This document shows positions 1-6,931 of a DNA stretch of 35,092 nucleotides, piece after piece. Origin of the DNA: Streptomyces cahuitamycinicus (GTDB taxonomy: Bacteria > Actinomycetota > Actinomycetes > Streptomycetales > Streptomycetaceae); assembly GCF_002891435.1 (NCBI RefSeq), contig NZ_POUC01000030.1:1-35092 (forward strand). The letters run 5' to 3'. Under the pieces are notes generated by a model. That model worked only from the letters and a program-made list of their open reading frames with translations, searched no databases and was not told where the DNA came from. Positions within the stretch are counted from its first letter, which is position 1; each line of letters starts with the position of its first letter. A program made the position numbers and the translations under genes.

Positions 1-443
1 GCGGTGCGGGTGTCGTACGCGCACAGGGCGGTCGTGGCCAGGGGAGCGAAGAGGAGGTTGGCGAGGGCCTCGTAGCGGATCCACTCGGTGGTCTCGCGGG
101 CCGAGCGGCCGGCCCGGCCGGTCCAGACGGGCTCCATGACGAGGTGGATGCGGCCGCCGGGCCCGGCGTGCGCGTTCAGGTACGCGGCGGCCTGGGCGAC
201 GGCGTTGGCGGCGGAGCCGGTGTACCAGTCGGTGTGCGGGATGCAGGTGACGTCCTTCGCGCCGGGGCCGAGGGCGTCCCGCAGGAGGTCCAGGTTGCGC
301 GGGGCGGCGATGGCCACCGGTGGTGGTTCGCCGGAGGCGCCGAGGGCTTCGCCGAGGAAGGGCAGGGCGGCGGCGACGAAGCCGTCGTCGGAGTCGAAGA
401 CGGCCATGCGGTGGTCGAACGGGCTGGGTTGTCCGGTGGTCAC
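1..443 (-). CDS. MEDS-domain sensor/anti-sigma regulatory protein (3' end outside window)
   Basis: The reading frame is open from the GTG at 443 to the window edge, giving about 147 residues. The start is set by a GAGGGGA Shine-Dalgarno a few bases upstream. The protein opens FDHRMAVFDSDDGF and contains PVAIAAPRNLDLL, VTCIPHTDWYTGSAANAV and RIHLVMEPVWTGR. These blocks are typical of the N-terminal MEDS (methanogen/methylotroph DcmR sensory) domain of actinobacterial RsbA-type proteins, which normally continue into a HATPase_c kinase domain. That second half would lie outside the window, so its presence is inferred from the family. Such proteins are thought to act in the cytoplasm as sensors that modulate sigma factors. 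The gene starts 37 bp downstream of the decayed LuxR gene and on the same strand, so the two may once have been co-transcribed. The MEDS assignment is fairly sure; the function is inferred. Confidence 0.8.
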   Translation of the reverse strand, partial: MTTGQPSPFDHRMAVFDSDDGFVAAALPFLGEALGASGEPPPVAIAAPRNLDLLRDALGPGAKDVTCIPHTDWYTGSAANAVAQAAAYLNAHAGPGGRIHLVMEPVWTGRAGRSARETTEWIRYEALANLLFAPLATTALCAYDTRT

Positions 444-479
444 GTGATCCCCTCGGGTGGGTGGGTGCGGTGGCGGCGG

Positions 480-1006
480 TCAGCGCTGTGCCGTCATCCA
501 GGCCGCGATCTGGCTGCGGTTGCTGAAGCCGAGCTTGCCGAGGATGCGTTCGACATGGCCTTCGGCGGTGCGGCGGGCGATCACCAGGCGGTCGGCGATC
601 TGCTGGTTGGCGAGCCCCTCGGCGACGAGCCGGGCGACCTCGGTCTCGCGGCGGGTCAGCCGGACCGTGGTGTCCTCGTGCGGCGGCGGGGCGGCGGCCT
701 CCGCGCCGGGCGGGCGGCCGGGCTCCTGGAGCGCGTGGCCGGCCAGCTCCGGCAGACCGAGCGCCCCGCCCCGCCGGTGGGCCCGTTCGAACGCCTCCCG
801 CCCGAGGGCGCGGACCGCCTCCTCCTCGCTGTCCCGGCGTGCGGAGCGGCGAGCCGGGTCTTGCCGACGCCGCCCGGTCCGGTCAGCGTCACCAGCCGTG
901 CGCGGGCCAGCAGTTCGCGGCCCTGGGTCAGTTCGCCACGCCGGTCGACGAAGCTGGTCGTCTCGGCCGGCAGGTGGTGGTCCCGTCGTGGCGCTGATCC
1001 GCCCAT
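480..1006 (-). pseudogene. Decayed LuxR-family ATPase regulator: N-terminal P-loop and C-terminal HTH kept, middle lost
   Basis: Two pieces of one protein family lie in different frames. From the ATG at 1006 one frame reads MGGSAPRRDHHLPAE, SFVDRRGEL and LVTLTGPGGVGKTRLA. This is the usual start and Walker A of large LuxR-type STAND regulators. The frame then degenerates near position 850. A second frame, ending at the TGA at 480-482, reads EEEAVRALGREAFERAHRRGG and then a full LuxR helix-turn-helix (LTRRETEVARLVAEGLANQQIADRLV, shown here as residues before RTAEGHVERILGKLGF). Intact family members run several hundred residues between these blocks, so most of the NB-ARC and helical domain is deleted and the join is out of frame. 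A short standalone HTH protein made from an upstream start is possible but has no good ribosome site. I regard it as a pseudogene by internal deletion. Confidence 0.75.
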
Positions 1007-1190
1007 GATCAGCCAGTCCTTCAGGGGGTGGGGGTCCGGGGATCCGGGCACTCCGGCTCCCCTTGCGCGGACCCCCACTCTTTCCCGGTGCGTACATATA
1101 TGCACGCCGGGACCACACCTGTGGGTGTACTTCCGCCGGGACACCTCGACCGTGGTGCCGCACGCGTACACTGCGCGGCCGCTTTCAGCC

Positions 1191-1220
1191 TTGACCTGCT
1201 CATGCCATTAGCAGAACGAT
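1191..1220 (+). promoter_or_regulatory. Weak candidate promoter for the zinc carboxypeptidase gene
   Basis: TTGACC (1191-1196) is followed 18 bp later by AACGAT (1215-1220), 60 bp before the ATG at 1281. The -35 is good and the -10 poor. The rest of the 274-bp gap between the LuxR remnant and this gene shows only a short ACACC-TGT-GGTGT inverted repeat (about 1115-1128). Confidence 0.25.
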
Positions 1221-1280
1221 GTGCGCCACCCGCACCACGTACGTCGCACGGAACAACCCCACCTCCCACAAGGAGATTTC

Positions 1281-2633
1281 ATGCGACTTCGCATACGAGG
1301 CTCCGGTGCCCGCACCGGCAGACGCACCGCCGCCCTCGCCGGCCTCCTCACCCTGGCCCTCGCGGCGCCCCTGTCCGCGACGACGGGCGACGCCACCGCC
1401 GACAGCGCCGGCAAGCCGGCCGCCTCGGCCGACGACGTCCGGCAGTACGAGATCCATCTGCACTCGACGGCCGAGGACCGCACGGCACTTCAGCGCACGG
1501 GTGTGACCGTCGACGAGGTCCACGGACACGGCGTGGTGGTCTCCGGCCGCGCCGGCCAGATCAAGAAGCTGCGCACGCTGGGCTACGAGGTCAACCCGCT
1601 CGGCGCGGTGCCCGACCGGTCCGCCGGCGAGGACGACGTCCGGCTCCTCGACTTCCCGTCGGCCGACTCGAAGTACCACAACTACACGGAGATGACGAAC
1701 GAGATCGACTCGATCGTCTCGGCCAACCCGTCCATCGCGAGCCGGCGCGTGATCGGCACGTCGTACCAGGGCCGGAACATCGTCGCCATCAAGATCAGCG
1801 ACAACGTGAGCACCGACGAGTCCGAGCCGGAGGTGCTGTTCACACACCACCAGCACGCCCGTGAGCACCTGACCGTCGAAATGGCGCTCTACCTGCTGCG
1901 CGAGCTGACCTCCGACTACGGCTCCGACTCGCGTGTCACCGGCATGGTGAACAACCGCGAGATCTGGATCGTCCCGGACCTCAACCCGGACGGCGGCGAG
2001 TACGACATCGCCACCGGCTCCTACCGCTCCTGGCGCAAGAACCGGCAGCCCAACTCCGGTTCGTCGTCCGTCGGTACGGACCTGAACCGCAACTGGAACT
2101 ACCGCTGGGGCTGCTGCGGCGGCTCCTCGGGATCGAAGTCCTCGGACACCTACCGGGGGGCCTCGGCGGAGTCCGCGCCCGAGGTGAAGGTCGTGGCCGA
2201 CTTCGTGCGCAGCCGGGTCGTGGGCGGCAAGCAGCAGATCAGGGCAGGCGTGGACTTCCACACCTACAGCGAGCTGGTGCTGTGGCCGTTCGGCTACACG
2301 TACTCCGACACGACGACCGGGATGACCGCGGACGACCACGCGGCGTTCAGGACCGTCGGCCGGAAGATGGCCGCGAGCAACGGGTACACGGCGGAGCAGT
2401 CCAGCGACCTGTACATCACGGACGGGTCGATCGACGACTACCTCTGGGGTGCGCACAAGATCTTCGGCTACACCTTCGAGATGTACCCACGCTCCGGTGG
2501 GGGTGGGTTCTACCCGCCCGACGAGGTGATCGAGCGGGAGACCTCCCGTAACCGCGACGCGGTGCTGCAACTGCTGGAGAACGCGGACTGCATGTACCGG
2601 TCGATCGGCAAGGAAGCGCAGTACTGCGGTTAG
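1281..2633 (+). CDS. Secreted zinc carboxypeptidase, peptidase family M14
   Basis: This is a 450-residue protein with an ATG at 1281 preceded by a clear AAGGAGA. An upstream in-frame ATG at 1221 is possible but has no such site, and it would put extra residues before the signal peptide. Residues 1-35 are a signal peptide with a basic start ([14 protein letters not shown]) and an alanine/leucine core, so the enzyme is exported. A propeptide-like segment follows to about 125. The catalytic domain has the M14 zinc ligands in HAREH (H192, E195) and DFHTY (H327), the substrate-binding DLNRNW (N269, R270) and the catalytic Glu in YTFEMYP (E400). Family members hydrolyse C-terminal residues of peptides, and carboxypeptidase T-like enzymes have broad specificity. 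Length and motif order are normal. The stop codon overlaps that of the convergent gene. A role in extracellular protein scavenging is inferred. Confidence 0.95.
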   Translation: MRLRIRGSGARTGRRTAALAGLLTLALAAPLSATTGDATADSAGKPAASADDVRQYEIHLHSTAEDRTALQRTGVTVDEVHGHGVVVSGRAGQIKKLRTLGYEVNPLGAVPDRSAGEDDVRLLDFPSADSKYHNYTEMTNEIDSIVSANPSIASRRVIGTSYQGRNIVAIKISDNVSTDESEPEVLFTHHQHAREHLTVEMALYLLRELTSDYGSDSRVTGMVNNREIWIVPDLNPDGGEYDIATGSYRSWRKNRQPNSGSSSVGTDLNRNWNYRWGCCGGSSGSKSSDTYRGASAESAPEVKVVADFVRSRVVGGKQQIRAGVDFHTYSELVLWPFGYTYSDTTTGMTADDHAAFRTVGRKMAASNGYTAEQSSDLYITDGSIDDYLWGAHKIFGYTFEMYPRSGGGGFYPPDEVIERETSRNRDAVLQLLENADCMYRSIGKEAQYCG

Positions 2634-3172
2634 CCCGCGTCTTCCTCTGCTTCCCCGTCCTCGAAGTAGGCGTCCAGCACCGCGTCCAACTGCGCGTCCC
2701 ACTCCGTGAAGTGGCTCCTGGCCGGTGCCTCGATCTCGATCGGGTACCAGCGCCGGTCAGGGGTGTGGACGGTGACGGTGTACCGCTTGCCGAAGCGGGC
2801 CGTCTCCGTCTCGACCGCGCCGATCTCGTCCCAGCGGAACTCGCACTCCTGGTCGTCCAGGGACATGCGTACGCCTCTGTGGTCGGCGACCATTCTGGCG
2901 CGGCGGTCGGACGCCTCGAAGACGGGGCCGTCGGTGCCGGCTTCGGTGTCCTCCTCCGGCTCCGAGGTGTCCTCCTCCGTCTCGGAGGGGAACACCTCGG
3001 CCGTCTCCTCCGACTCGGCGGCGGCCTCGTCGGCCTCCGCGACCGCAGGCTCCTTCTCCGGCCCGTCCTCCTCCGTCCGTCCGGACACGGGTGACGTGAG
3101 CCCGGGGATGAAGGCCGGGTCGAATCCGGCGCCTTCCAGGGGCTGGCTGCTCGAACCTATGCGCTGCTCCAC
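2630..3172 (-). CDS. Acidic conserved hypothetical protein
   Basis: The protein has 180 residues and a GTG start at 3172. I do not recognise a named family. Residues 1-90 are strongly acidic and low complexity (runs of Glu, Ala and Ser such as [14 protein letters not shown]), probably disordered. The C-terminal third (about 95-165: [44 protein letters not shown]) alternates beta strands in the manner of small PH-like domains found in many Streptomyces hypothetical proteins. The fold statement is inference from pattern only. There is no signal peptide or membrane segment. No Shine-Dalgarno precedes the GTG. A CATACT hexamer lies 8 bp upstream on this strand, so a leaderless transcript is possible. 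Its TAA shares two bases with the TAG of the convergent carboxypeptidase gene, and no terminator separates the pair. Confidence 0.75.
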   Translation of the reverse strand: MEQRIGSSSQPLEGAGFDPAFIPGLTSPVSGRTEEDGPEKEPAVAEADEAAAESEETAEVFPSETEEDTSEPEEDTEAGTDGPVFEASDRRARMVADHRGVRMSLDDQECEFRWDEIGAVETETARFGKRYTVTVHTPDRRWYPIEIEAPARSHFTEWDAQLDAVLDAYFEDGEAEEDAG

Positions 3173-3302
3173 AGCGAAGCAGTATGGTCGACAAACCTGT
3201 GCCGCACACAGTCGACCCCGACTTCGTTATGAGACTCCTACACGAACAGGCTCAGCACGGCGGCGACCGCGAAGGGTCGCCGAGGAACGGGGTGGGTGCG
3301 GG

Positions 3303-3713
3303 TCAGCCGAGGACGGCCAGCGCGTCGATCTCGATGAGCAGCCCCGCGGGAAGGCCGACGTAGACCGTCGTGCGCGCGGCGGGCGGCTGGGTCAGGCCCT
3401 GCTCCTCGAAGTACGCGTCGTAGATCTCGTTGAACTCGGCGAAGTGGGCCACGTCCGTCAGGTAGACGCGGATCATCATCACGTCGTCCCAGCCCGCGCC
3501 GCCCTCTTGGAGGATGGCCTTGACGTTGGCCAGGGTCTGGAGGGTCTGGTCGCGCAGGGCCGGCCCCGCGGGCGTGGGGGCCTTGCCCTCCTCGGCGGGC
3601 AGGAAGCCGACCTGGCCGGCGACCTGGAGGATGTTGCCCTTCTTCACACCGTGCGAGAACCTCGCCGGCGGGGTGGTGTGGGTCTTCGGCGTGAGTGCGA
3701 TCTTGTCCGTCAT
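3303..3713 (-). CDS. ridA: RidA family enamine/imine deaminase
   Basis: The 136-residue length is normal for RidA/YjgF/YER057c proteins. The hallmark C-terminal block PPAARTTVYVGLPAGLLIEIDALAVL contains the Arg that binds the substrate carboxylate, and the earlier blocks ILQVAGQVGF and NVKAILQEGGAGWDDVM are also typical. RidA proteins are small cytoplasmic trimers that hydrolyse reactive 2-enamines and 2-imines, such as 2-aminoacrylate released by PLP-dependent Ser/Thr dehydratases, to 2-keto acids and ammonia. The ATG overlaps the TGA of the upstream IclR gene (ATGA, 3710-3713), so the two are translationally coupled. A PLP dehydratase is encoded just across the divergent promoter, which suggests that this copy serves that enzyme. 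The family call is secure; the partner is inferred. It is the last gene of its operon, with no obvious hairpin after it. Confidence 0.93.
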   Translation of the reverse strand: MTDKIALTPKTHTTPPARFSHGVKKGNILQVAGQVGFLPAEEGKAPTPAGPALRDQTLQTLANVKAILQEGGAGWDDVMMIRVYLTDVAHFAEFNEIYDAYFEEQGLTQPPAARTTVYVGLPAGLLIEIDALAVLG

Positions 3714-4471
3714 GCGGTGCCCTTCAATGGTGTCCTGCCGGAGTACTCGCCGCTGATGGCGTCCGCCGTACGGCGCACCAGCGGCAGGAGGGTGAGGAGT
3801 TCGTCGGCGGTGACGACGACGTTCGGCGCGGAGACCGACATCGCGGCGACGACCCGGCCGTCGGCGCCGCGGATGGGCGCGGCGACGCAGTTGACGGACT
3901 CCTCGTGGCCGCCGAGGTCGGTGGCCCAGCCCTGTTCGCGCACCTTCTCCAGCTCGCGCAGGAAGGCGCCGGCGTTGGGTGTCGAACGGGACGTGTACAT
4001 GGGGAAGTCGAGCTTCTCGGCGACCGCCCGCCGCTCGTGCTCGGGCAGGTCGGCCAGCAGCAGCTTCGCGACCGCGGCGACGGTGATGGCGACGGGCTTG
4101 CCGATGCGGGAGTACATCCGCACCGGGTAGCGGCTCTCGACCTTGTCGATGTAGAGGACCTCGTTCTCCTCGTACACGGCGAGGTGCACGGTGTGTCCGC
4201 AGTCCTCGTTGACGCGGACCAGGTGGGGGTGGGCGATCTCGCGGACGTCGAGGTTCTCCATCGCCTCCTGGGCGAGGGCGAAGAGCCGGGCGCCGAGGCG
4301 GTAGCGCTGGTCGGACTGGCGGTAGACGAGCCCGTGCTCGTGCAGGGTGCGCAGCAGGCGCAGGGCCGTGGACTTGTGGACGCCGAGGCGGTCGGCGACC
4401 TGCCCCAGGTCGGCTGGGCCCTCGGCGAGCAGCGGCAGGATGCTGAGCGCGCGGTCGACGGTTTGGCTCAT
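3710..4471 (-). CDS. IclR family transcriptional regulator
   Basis: The protein has 253 residues and begins MSQTVDRALSILPLLAEG at the ATG at 4471, with GAGGAGGT about 10 bp upstream. Residues about 5-65 form the winged HTH (ADLGQVADRLGVHKSTALRLLRTLHEHGLV). The rest is the IclR effector-binding domain (VAVYEENEVLYIDKVES, AVAAVAKLLLADLP, SVNCVAAPIRGADGRVVAAMSVSAP). IclR proteins bind palindromic operators as dimers or tetramers and respond to small catabolic metabolites. The gene sits between the kinase gene (4-bp ATGA overlap at 4468-4471) and ridA (ATGA overlap at 3710-3713). It is the obvious candidate to bind the GCAAC/GTTGC palindromes at 5597-5622 and control both arms of the divergent module, itself included. 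Whether it represses or activates cannot be read from the sequence. Confidence 0.95.
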   Translation of the reverse strand: MSQTVDRALSILPLLAEGPADLGQVADRLGVHKSTALRLLRTLHEHGLVYRQSDQRYRLGARLFALAQEAMENLDVREIAHPHLVRVNEDCGHTVHLAVYEENEVLYIDKVESRYPVRMYSRIGKPVAITVAAVAKLLLADLPEHERRAVAEKLDFPMYTSRSTPNAGAFLRELEKVREQGWATDLGGHEESVNCVAAPIRGADGRVVAAMSVSAPNVVVTADELLTLLPLVRRTADAISGEYSGRTPLKGTA

Positions 4472-5502
4472 GGCGTACGTACCTCCTCGTCGGCCCGCTG
4501 TGTCTCCTCGGTCCAGCCCGGGCCGAGTCGCAGTCTCCCCCATGCCGCGTCGTCCAGGGCGGCGAGACGGTCGGCGTGCTGCCGCGCGGGCGGTGTGGCG
4601 AGGTCGCCGGGCACGGTGAGCGCGGCGGCGGCCATGAAGTGCCCGTGCCGCAGCCGGTCCCGTACGGGCAGCGCGCGCAGGGTGGCGGAGAGGAACCCGG
4701 CGGCGAAGGCGTCTCCGGCGCCGACGGCGGCGCCGACGTCGACCCGCGGTGCCGGGACGAAGGTGGCGTCCCGCCGCTCGAAGACGGTGGCTCCGGTGGC
4801 GCCCTGCTTGACGACCAGCACCTCGGGTTCGGGGAGGGCTGCGCGGACGGCCTCGGGGCTGTGCAGCCCCCAGGCCTCGTCCTGCCCGACGAACACGAGG
4901 TCCGCGCCCCGGGCGAGGTCGCGCAGCACCGTCGGGGCGTCCGTGTCGCGCCACAGGCCGGGACGGTGGTTGACGTCGAAGGAGACCAGGGGTCGGCCGG
5001 GTCGGCGGATGGTCAGCTCGCGCATCAGGTCGAGGCAGGCCGGGGACAGGGCGGCGGTGATCCCGGAGAGGTGCAGCACGCACCCGGAGCGCACCGCCGC
5101 CGGGTCCACCGTGTCGGGGGACATCGCCGAGGCGGCCGATCCGGCCCGGTAGTAGGCCACCTCGTGGGCGTCGCCCGCCCGGTCCCCCGCCGTGCGGAAG
5201 TAGATCCCGGTGGGACGCGCCGGGTCCCGTCGCACGGAGGTGACGTCGACGCCGTACGCCCCGATCTCCGCCAGGAGATGGTCACCGAAGCCGGCCGCGC
5301 CCACCGCGCTGATCCACCGGGCGGAGTGCCCGGCCGCCGCCAGCACACACGCCACGTTGGACTCCGCCCCGCCGATCCCCCGCGCGAAGGACGGCACGTC
5401 GGCGAGGCGTCCGGGCCGGGACGGCAGGAACGTCACCATGGACTCGCCGAGCGCGACGACGTCCACGACGTCGGGGGCGTTGCGGGGTCCGGCGGGGGTC
5501 AC
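4468..5502 (-). CDS. PfkB family sugar kinase, 2-keto-3-deoxygluconate kinase-like
   Basis: The protein has 344 residues from the GTG at 5502, chosen because AGAGGAGCT lies directly upstream; longer forms starting near 5553 lack a ribosome site. PfkB signature 1 is seen at residues 41-50 (RGIGGAESNV). Signature 2 is GAAVGAGDAFAAGF, with the catalytic base at D264. YYRAGSAAS (118-126) and SFDVNHRPGLW (174-184) are features I associate with KDG kinases, which phosphorylate 2-keto-3-deoxygluconate to the 6-phosphate. The enzyme is cytoplasmic and ATP dependent. Its TGA overlaps the ATG of the IclR gene (ATGA). The link between a KDG-like kinase and D-amino-acid enzymes is not obvious. Its substrate may be a hydroxylated or keto product of the pathway, or another acidic sugar. 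The PfkB call is secure; the substrate is tentative. Confidence 0.9.
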   Translation of the reverse strand: MTPAGPRNAPDVVDVVALGESMVTFLPSRPGRLADVPSFARGIGGAESNVACVLAAAGHSARWISAVGAAGFGDHLLAEIGAYGVDVTSVRRDPARPTGIYFRTAGDRAGDAHEVAYYRAGSAASAMSPDTVDPAAVRSGCVLHLSGITAALSPACLDLMRELTIRRPGRPLVSFDVNHRPGLWRDTDAPTVLRDLARGADLVFVGQDEAWGLHSPEAVRAALPEPEVLVVKQGATGATVFERRDATFVPAPRVDVGAAVGAGDAFAAGFLSATLRALPVRDRLRHGHFMAAAALTVPGDLATPPARQHADRLAALDDAAWGRLRLGPGWTEETQRADEEVRTP

Positions 5503-5571
5503 GATGCTCGTAGCTCCTCTTCGGGGCGTCGGGGCGGCCGGTGGCGGTTTCATTGACCGGCGGTGGCCGAG

Positions 5572-5600
5572 ATGTTAGACACGTGCCGCGACATACGCAA
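5572..5600 (-). promoter_or_regulatory. Predicted promoter of the kinase-IclR-ridA operon
   Basis: Read on the minus strand, TTGCGT (5600-5595) and TAACAT (5577-5572) are separated by exactly 17 bp, about 70 bp upstream of the kinase GTG. The -35 hexamer overlaps the first GCAAC half-site of the palindrome at 5597-5622, so a regulator bound there would cover it. Confidence 0.5.
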
Positions 5601-5622
5601 CGAAGGTTGCAGAAATTGCAAC
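5597..5622. promoter_or_regulatory. Interlocked palindromes, candidate IclR operator in the divergent promoter region
   Basis: GCAAC (5597-5601), GTTGCA (5606-5611) and TGCAAC (5617-5622) form two overlapping inverted repeats. GCAAC-4 bp-GTTGC is perfect, and GTTGCA-5 bp-TGCAAC is perfect. IclR-family operators are often pseudo-palindromes of this size. The site lies between the two start codons (5502 and 5644) and touches the -35 of the leftward promoter. A TTGACC (5553-5558) and TAGACA (5576-5581) pair, 17 bp apart, could serve the rightward genes with the operator just downstream of initiation. The symmetry is seen directly; the binding protein is inferred from the adjacent gene. Confidence 0.6.
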
Positions 5623-5643
5623 ACAGCAGATCAGGGAGGCTCT

Positions 5644-6918
5644 ATGACGGCCGACAGCGCCCAGTCACTCGCCCGGCTCGCCGCCGAGCGCGTCGACCAC
5701 CGCTTCAAGGGCCTCCCGCCGGACACCGACGGACTGACCGTCGCCGAGCTGGCCGGCCAGCGGCGCAACCTCTTCACCGGCGGCTTCGCCACGCCCGTGC
5801 TCGCGCTGTCCGCCGAGCGCCTGGAGCACAACCTGAAGCTGATGGAGACGTACGCGGCCCGGCACGGCCTGGCCTTCGCGCCCCACGGCAAGACGTCGAT
5901 GGCCCCGCAGCTGTTCCAGCGGCAGATCGAGCACGGGGCGTGGGGCATCACGCTGGCCATGCCGCACCAGGTGCGGGTGGCGCGGGCCTTCGGGACCCGG
6001 CGGGTGTTCCTCGCGAACGAGCTGGTCGACTCGGCGGCCCTGCGCTGGATCGCGGCCGAGCTGGACGCCGACCCGGATTTCGAGCTGGTCTGCTACGTCG
6101 ACTCGGTGCGCGGGGTCGAGCTGATGGACGCCGCCCTGCGGGGTGCCACGCGCGCCGTAGACGTCGTGGTCGAGCTCGCCGCCGGGGAGGGCGCCCGGAC
6201 CGGGGTGCGCACGGAGGCGGAGTGCGCGCGGGTGGCGGACGCGGTGGCGGTGACCCGGACCCTGCGGCTCGTCGGTGTCGCGGGCTACGAGGGCGAGGTG
6301 CCGAAGGCCGACACCGAGCGGGTGACGGCGTGGCTGCGGCGACTGGTCGCGCTCGCCGCGGCGTTCGACGAGGCCGGGCGCTTCACCGGGCTGGACGAGA
6401 TCGTCGTCAGCGCGGGCGGCAGCGCCTGGTTCGACGCGGTCGCCGAGGTCTTCGCGGAGATCCCCGAACTCTCCCTTCCGGTACTGAAGCTGCTGCGCTC
6501 GGGCGCGTACGTCTCGCACGACGACGGCCACTACCGCAAGCTGACCCCGTTCAACCGGGTGCCCGAGGAGGGCGCCCTGGAGCCGGCGTTCCGGCTGTGG
6601 ACGCAGGTGGTGTCACGGCCCTCGGCCGAGCAGGCCTTCGCCAACGCGGGCAAGCGGGACGCGGCCCACGACCTCGACCTGCCCTTCGCCCAGGTGATCC
6701 GCCGGGACGGCGCCGAGCGCCCGGCCACCGGCGTCTCGGTGACGGCCCTGTCGGACCAGCACGCCTGGCTCGCGACCACGCCGGAGGCGGATCTGGAGGT
6801 CGGCGACTGGGTGGGGCTCGGGCTGTCCCACCCGTGCACCTCGTTCGACAAGTGGCAGCTGATCCCCGTCGCCGAGGCGGACGGCACGGTCGTCGACTAC
6901 GTCCGCACGTTCTTCTAG
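5644..6918 (+). CDS. PLP-dependent D-serine/D-threonine dehydratase-like amino acid deaminase
   Basis: The protein has 424 residues from the ATG at 5644, with AGGGAGG 5 bp upstream. It is an alanine-racemase-like fold-type III enzyme. The N-terminal barrel carries FAPHGKTSMAP, whose K83 should form the PLP Schiff base. The C-terminal part contains LSHPCTSFDKWQ, with H396 and C398 matching the His-x-Cys zinc site of eukaryotic D-serine dehydratase (DSD1 family). The family converts D-Ser or D-Thr to pyruvate or 2-oxobutyrate plus ammonia through an enamine intermediate. The enzyme is cytoplasmic. The next gene, an N-acyl-D-amino-acid deacylase, starts 13 bp downstream and could supply free D-amino acid, while the divergent operon encodes a RidA that could clear the enamine or imine. 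The fold and active site are clear; the exact substrate is not. Some related proteins are annotated only as amino acid deaminase. Confidence 0.9.
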   Translation: MTADSAQSLARLAAERVDHRFKGLPPDTDGLTVAELAGQRRNLFTGGFATPVLALSAERLEHNLKLMETYAARHGLAFAPHGKTSMAPQLFQRQIEHGAWGITLAMPHQVRVARAFGTRRVFLANELVDSAALRWIAAELDADPDFELVCYVDSVRGVELMDAALRGATRAVDVVVELAAGEGARTGVRTEAECARVADAVAVTRTLRLVGVAGYEGEVPKADTERVTAWLRRLVALAAAFDEAGRFTGLDEIVVSAGGSAWFDAVAEVFAEIPELSLPVLKLLRSGAYVSHDDGHYRKLTPFNRVPEEGALEPAFRLWTQVVSRPSAEQAFANAGKRDAAHDLDLPFAQVIRRDGAERPATGVSVTALSDQHAWLATTPEADLEVGDWVGLGLSHPCTSFDKWQLIPVAEADGTVVDYVRTFF

Positions 6919-6931
6919 GGGGCCGTCAGCG

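Noticed and set aside
656..1171. Frame with the P-loop GPGGVGKT as a separate gene
   Set aside because: It lacks everything after Walker A and ends in arginine-rich non-protein sequence. It is the N-terminal piece of the LuxR pseudogene.
3184..3363. 59-codon plus-strand ORF starting MVDKPVPHTVDPDF
   Set aside because: It has no Shine-Dalgarno, runs antisense into the 3' end of ridA, and its second half is simply the reverse of ridA coding sequence. The first 25 residues look protein-like, so a decayed 5' fragment is possible, but I cannot support a gene.
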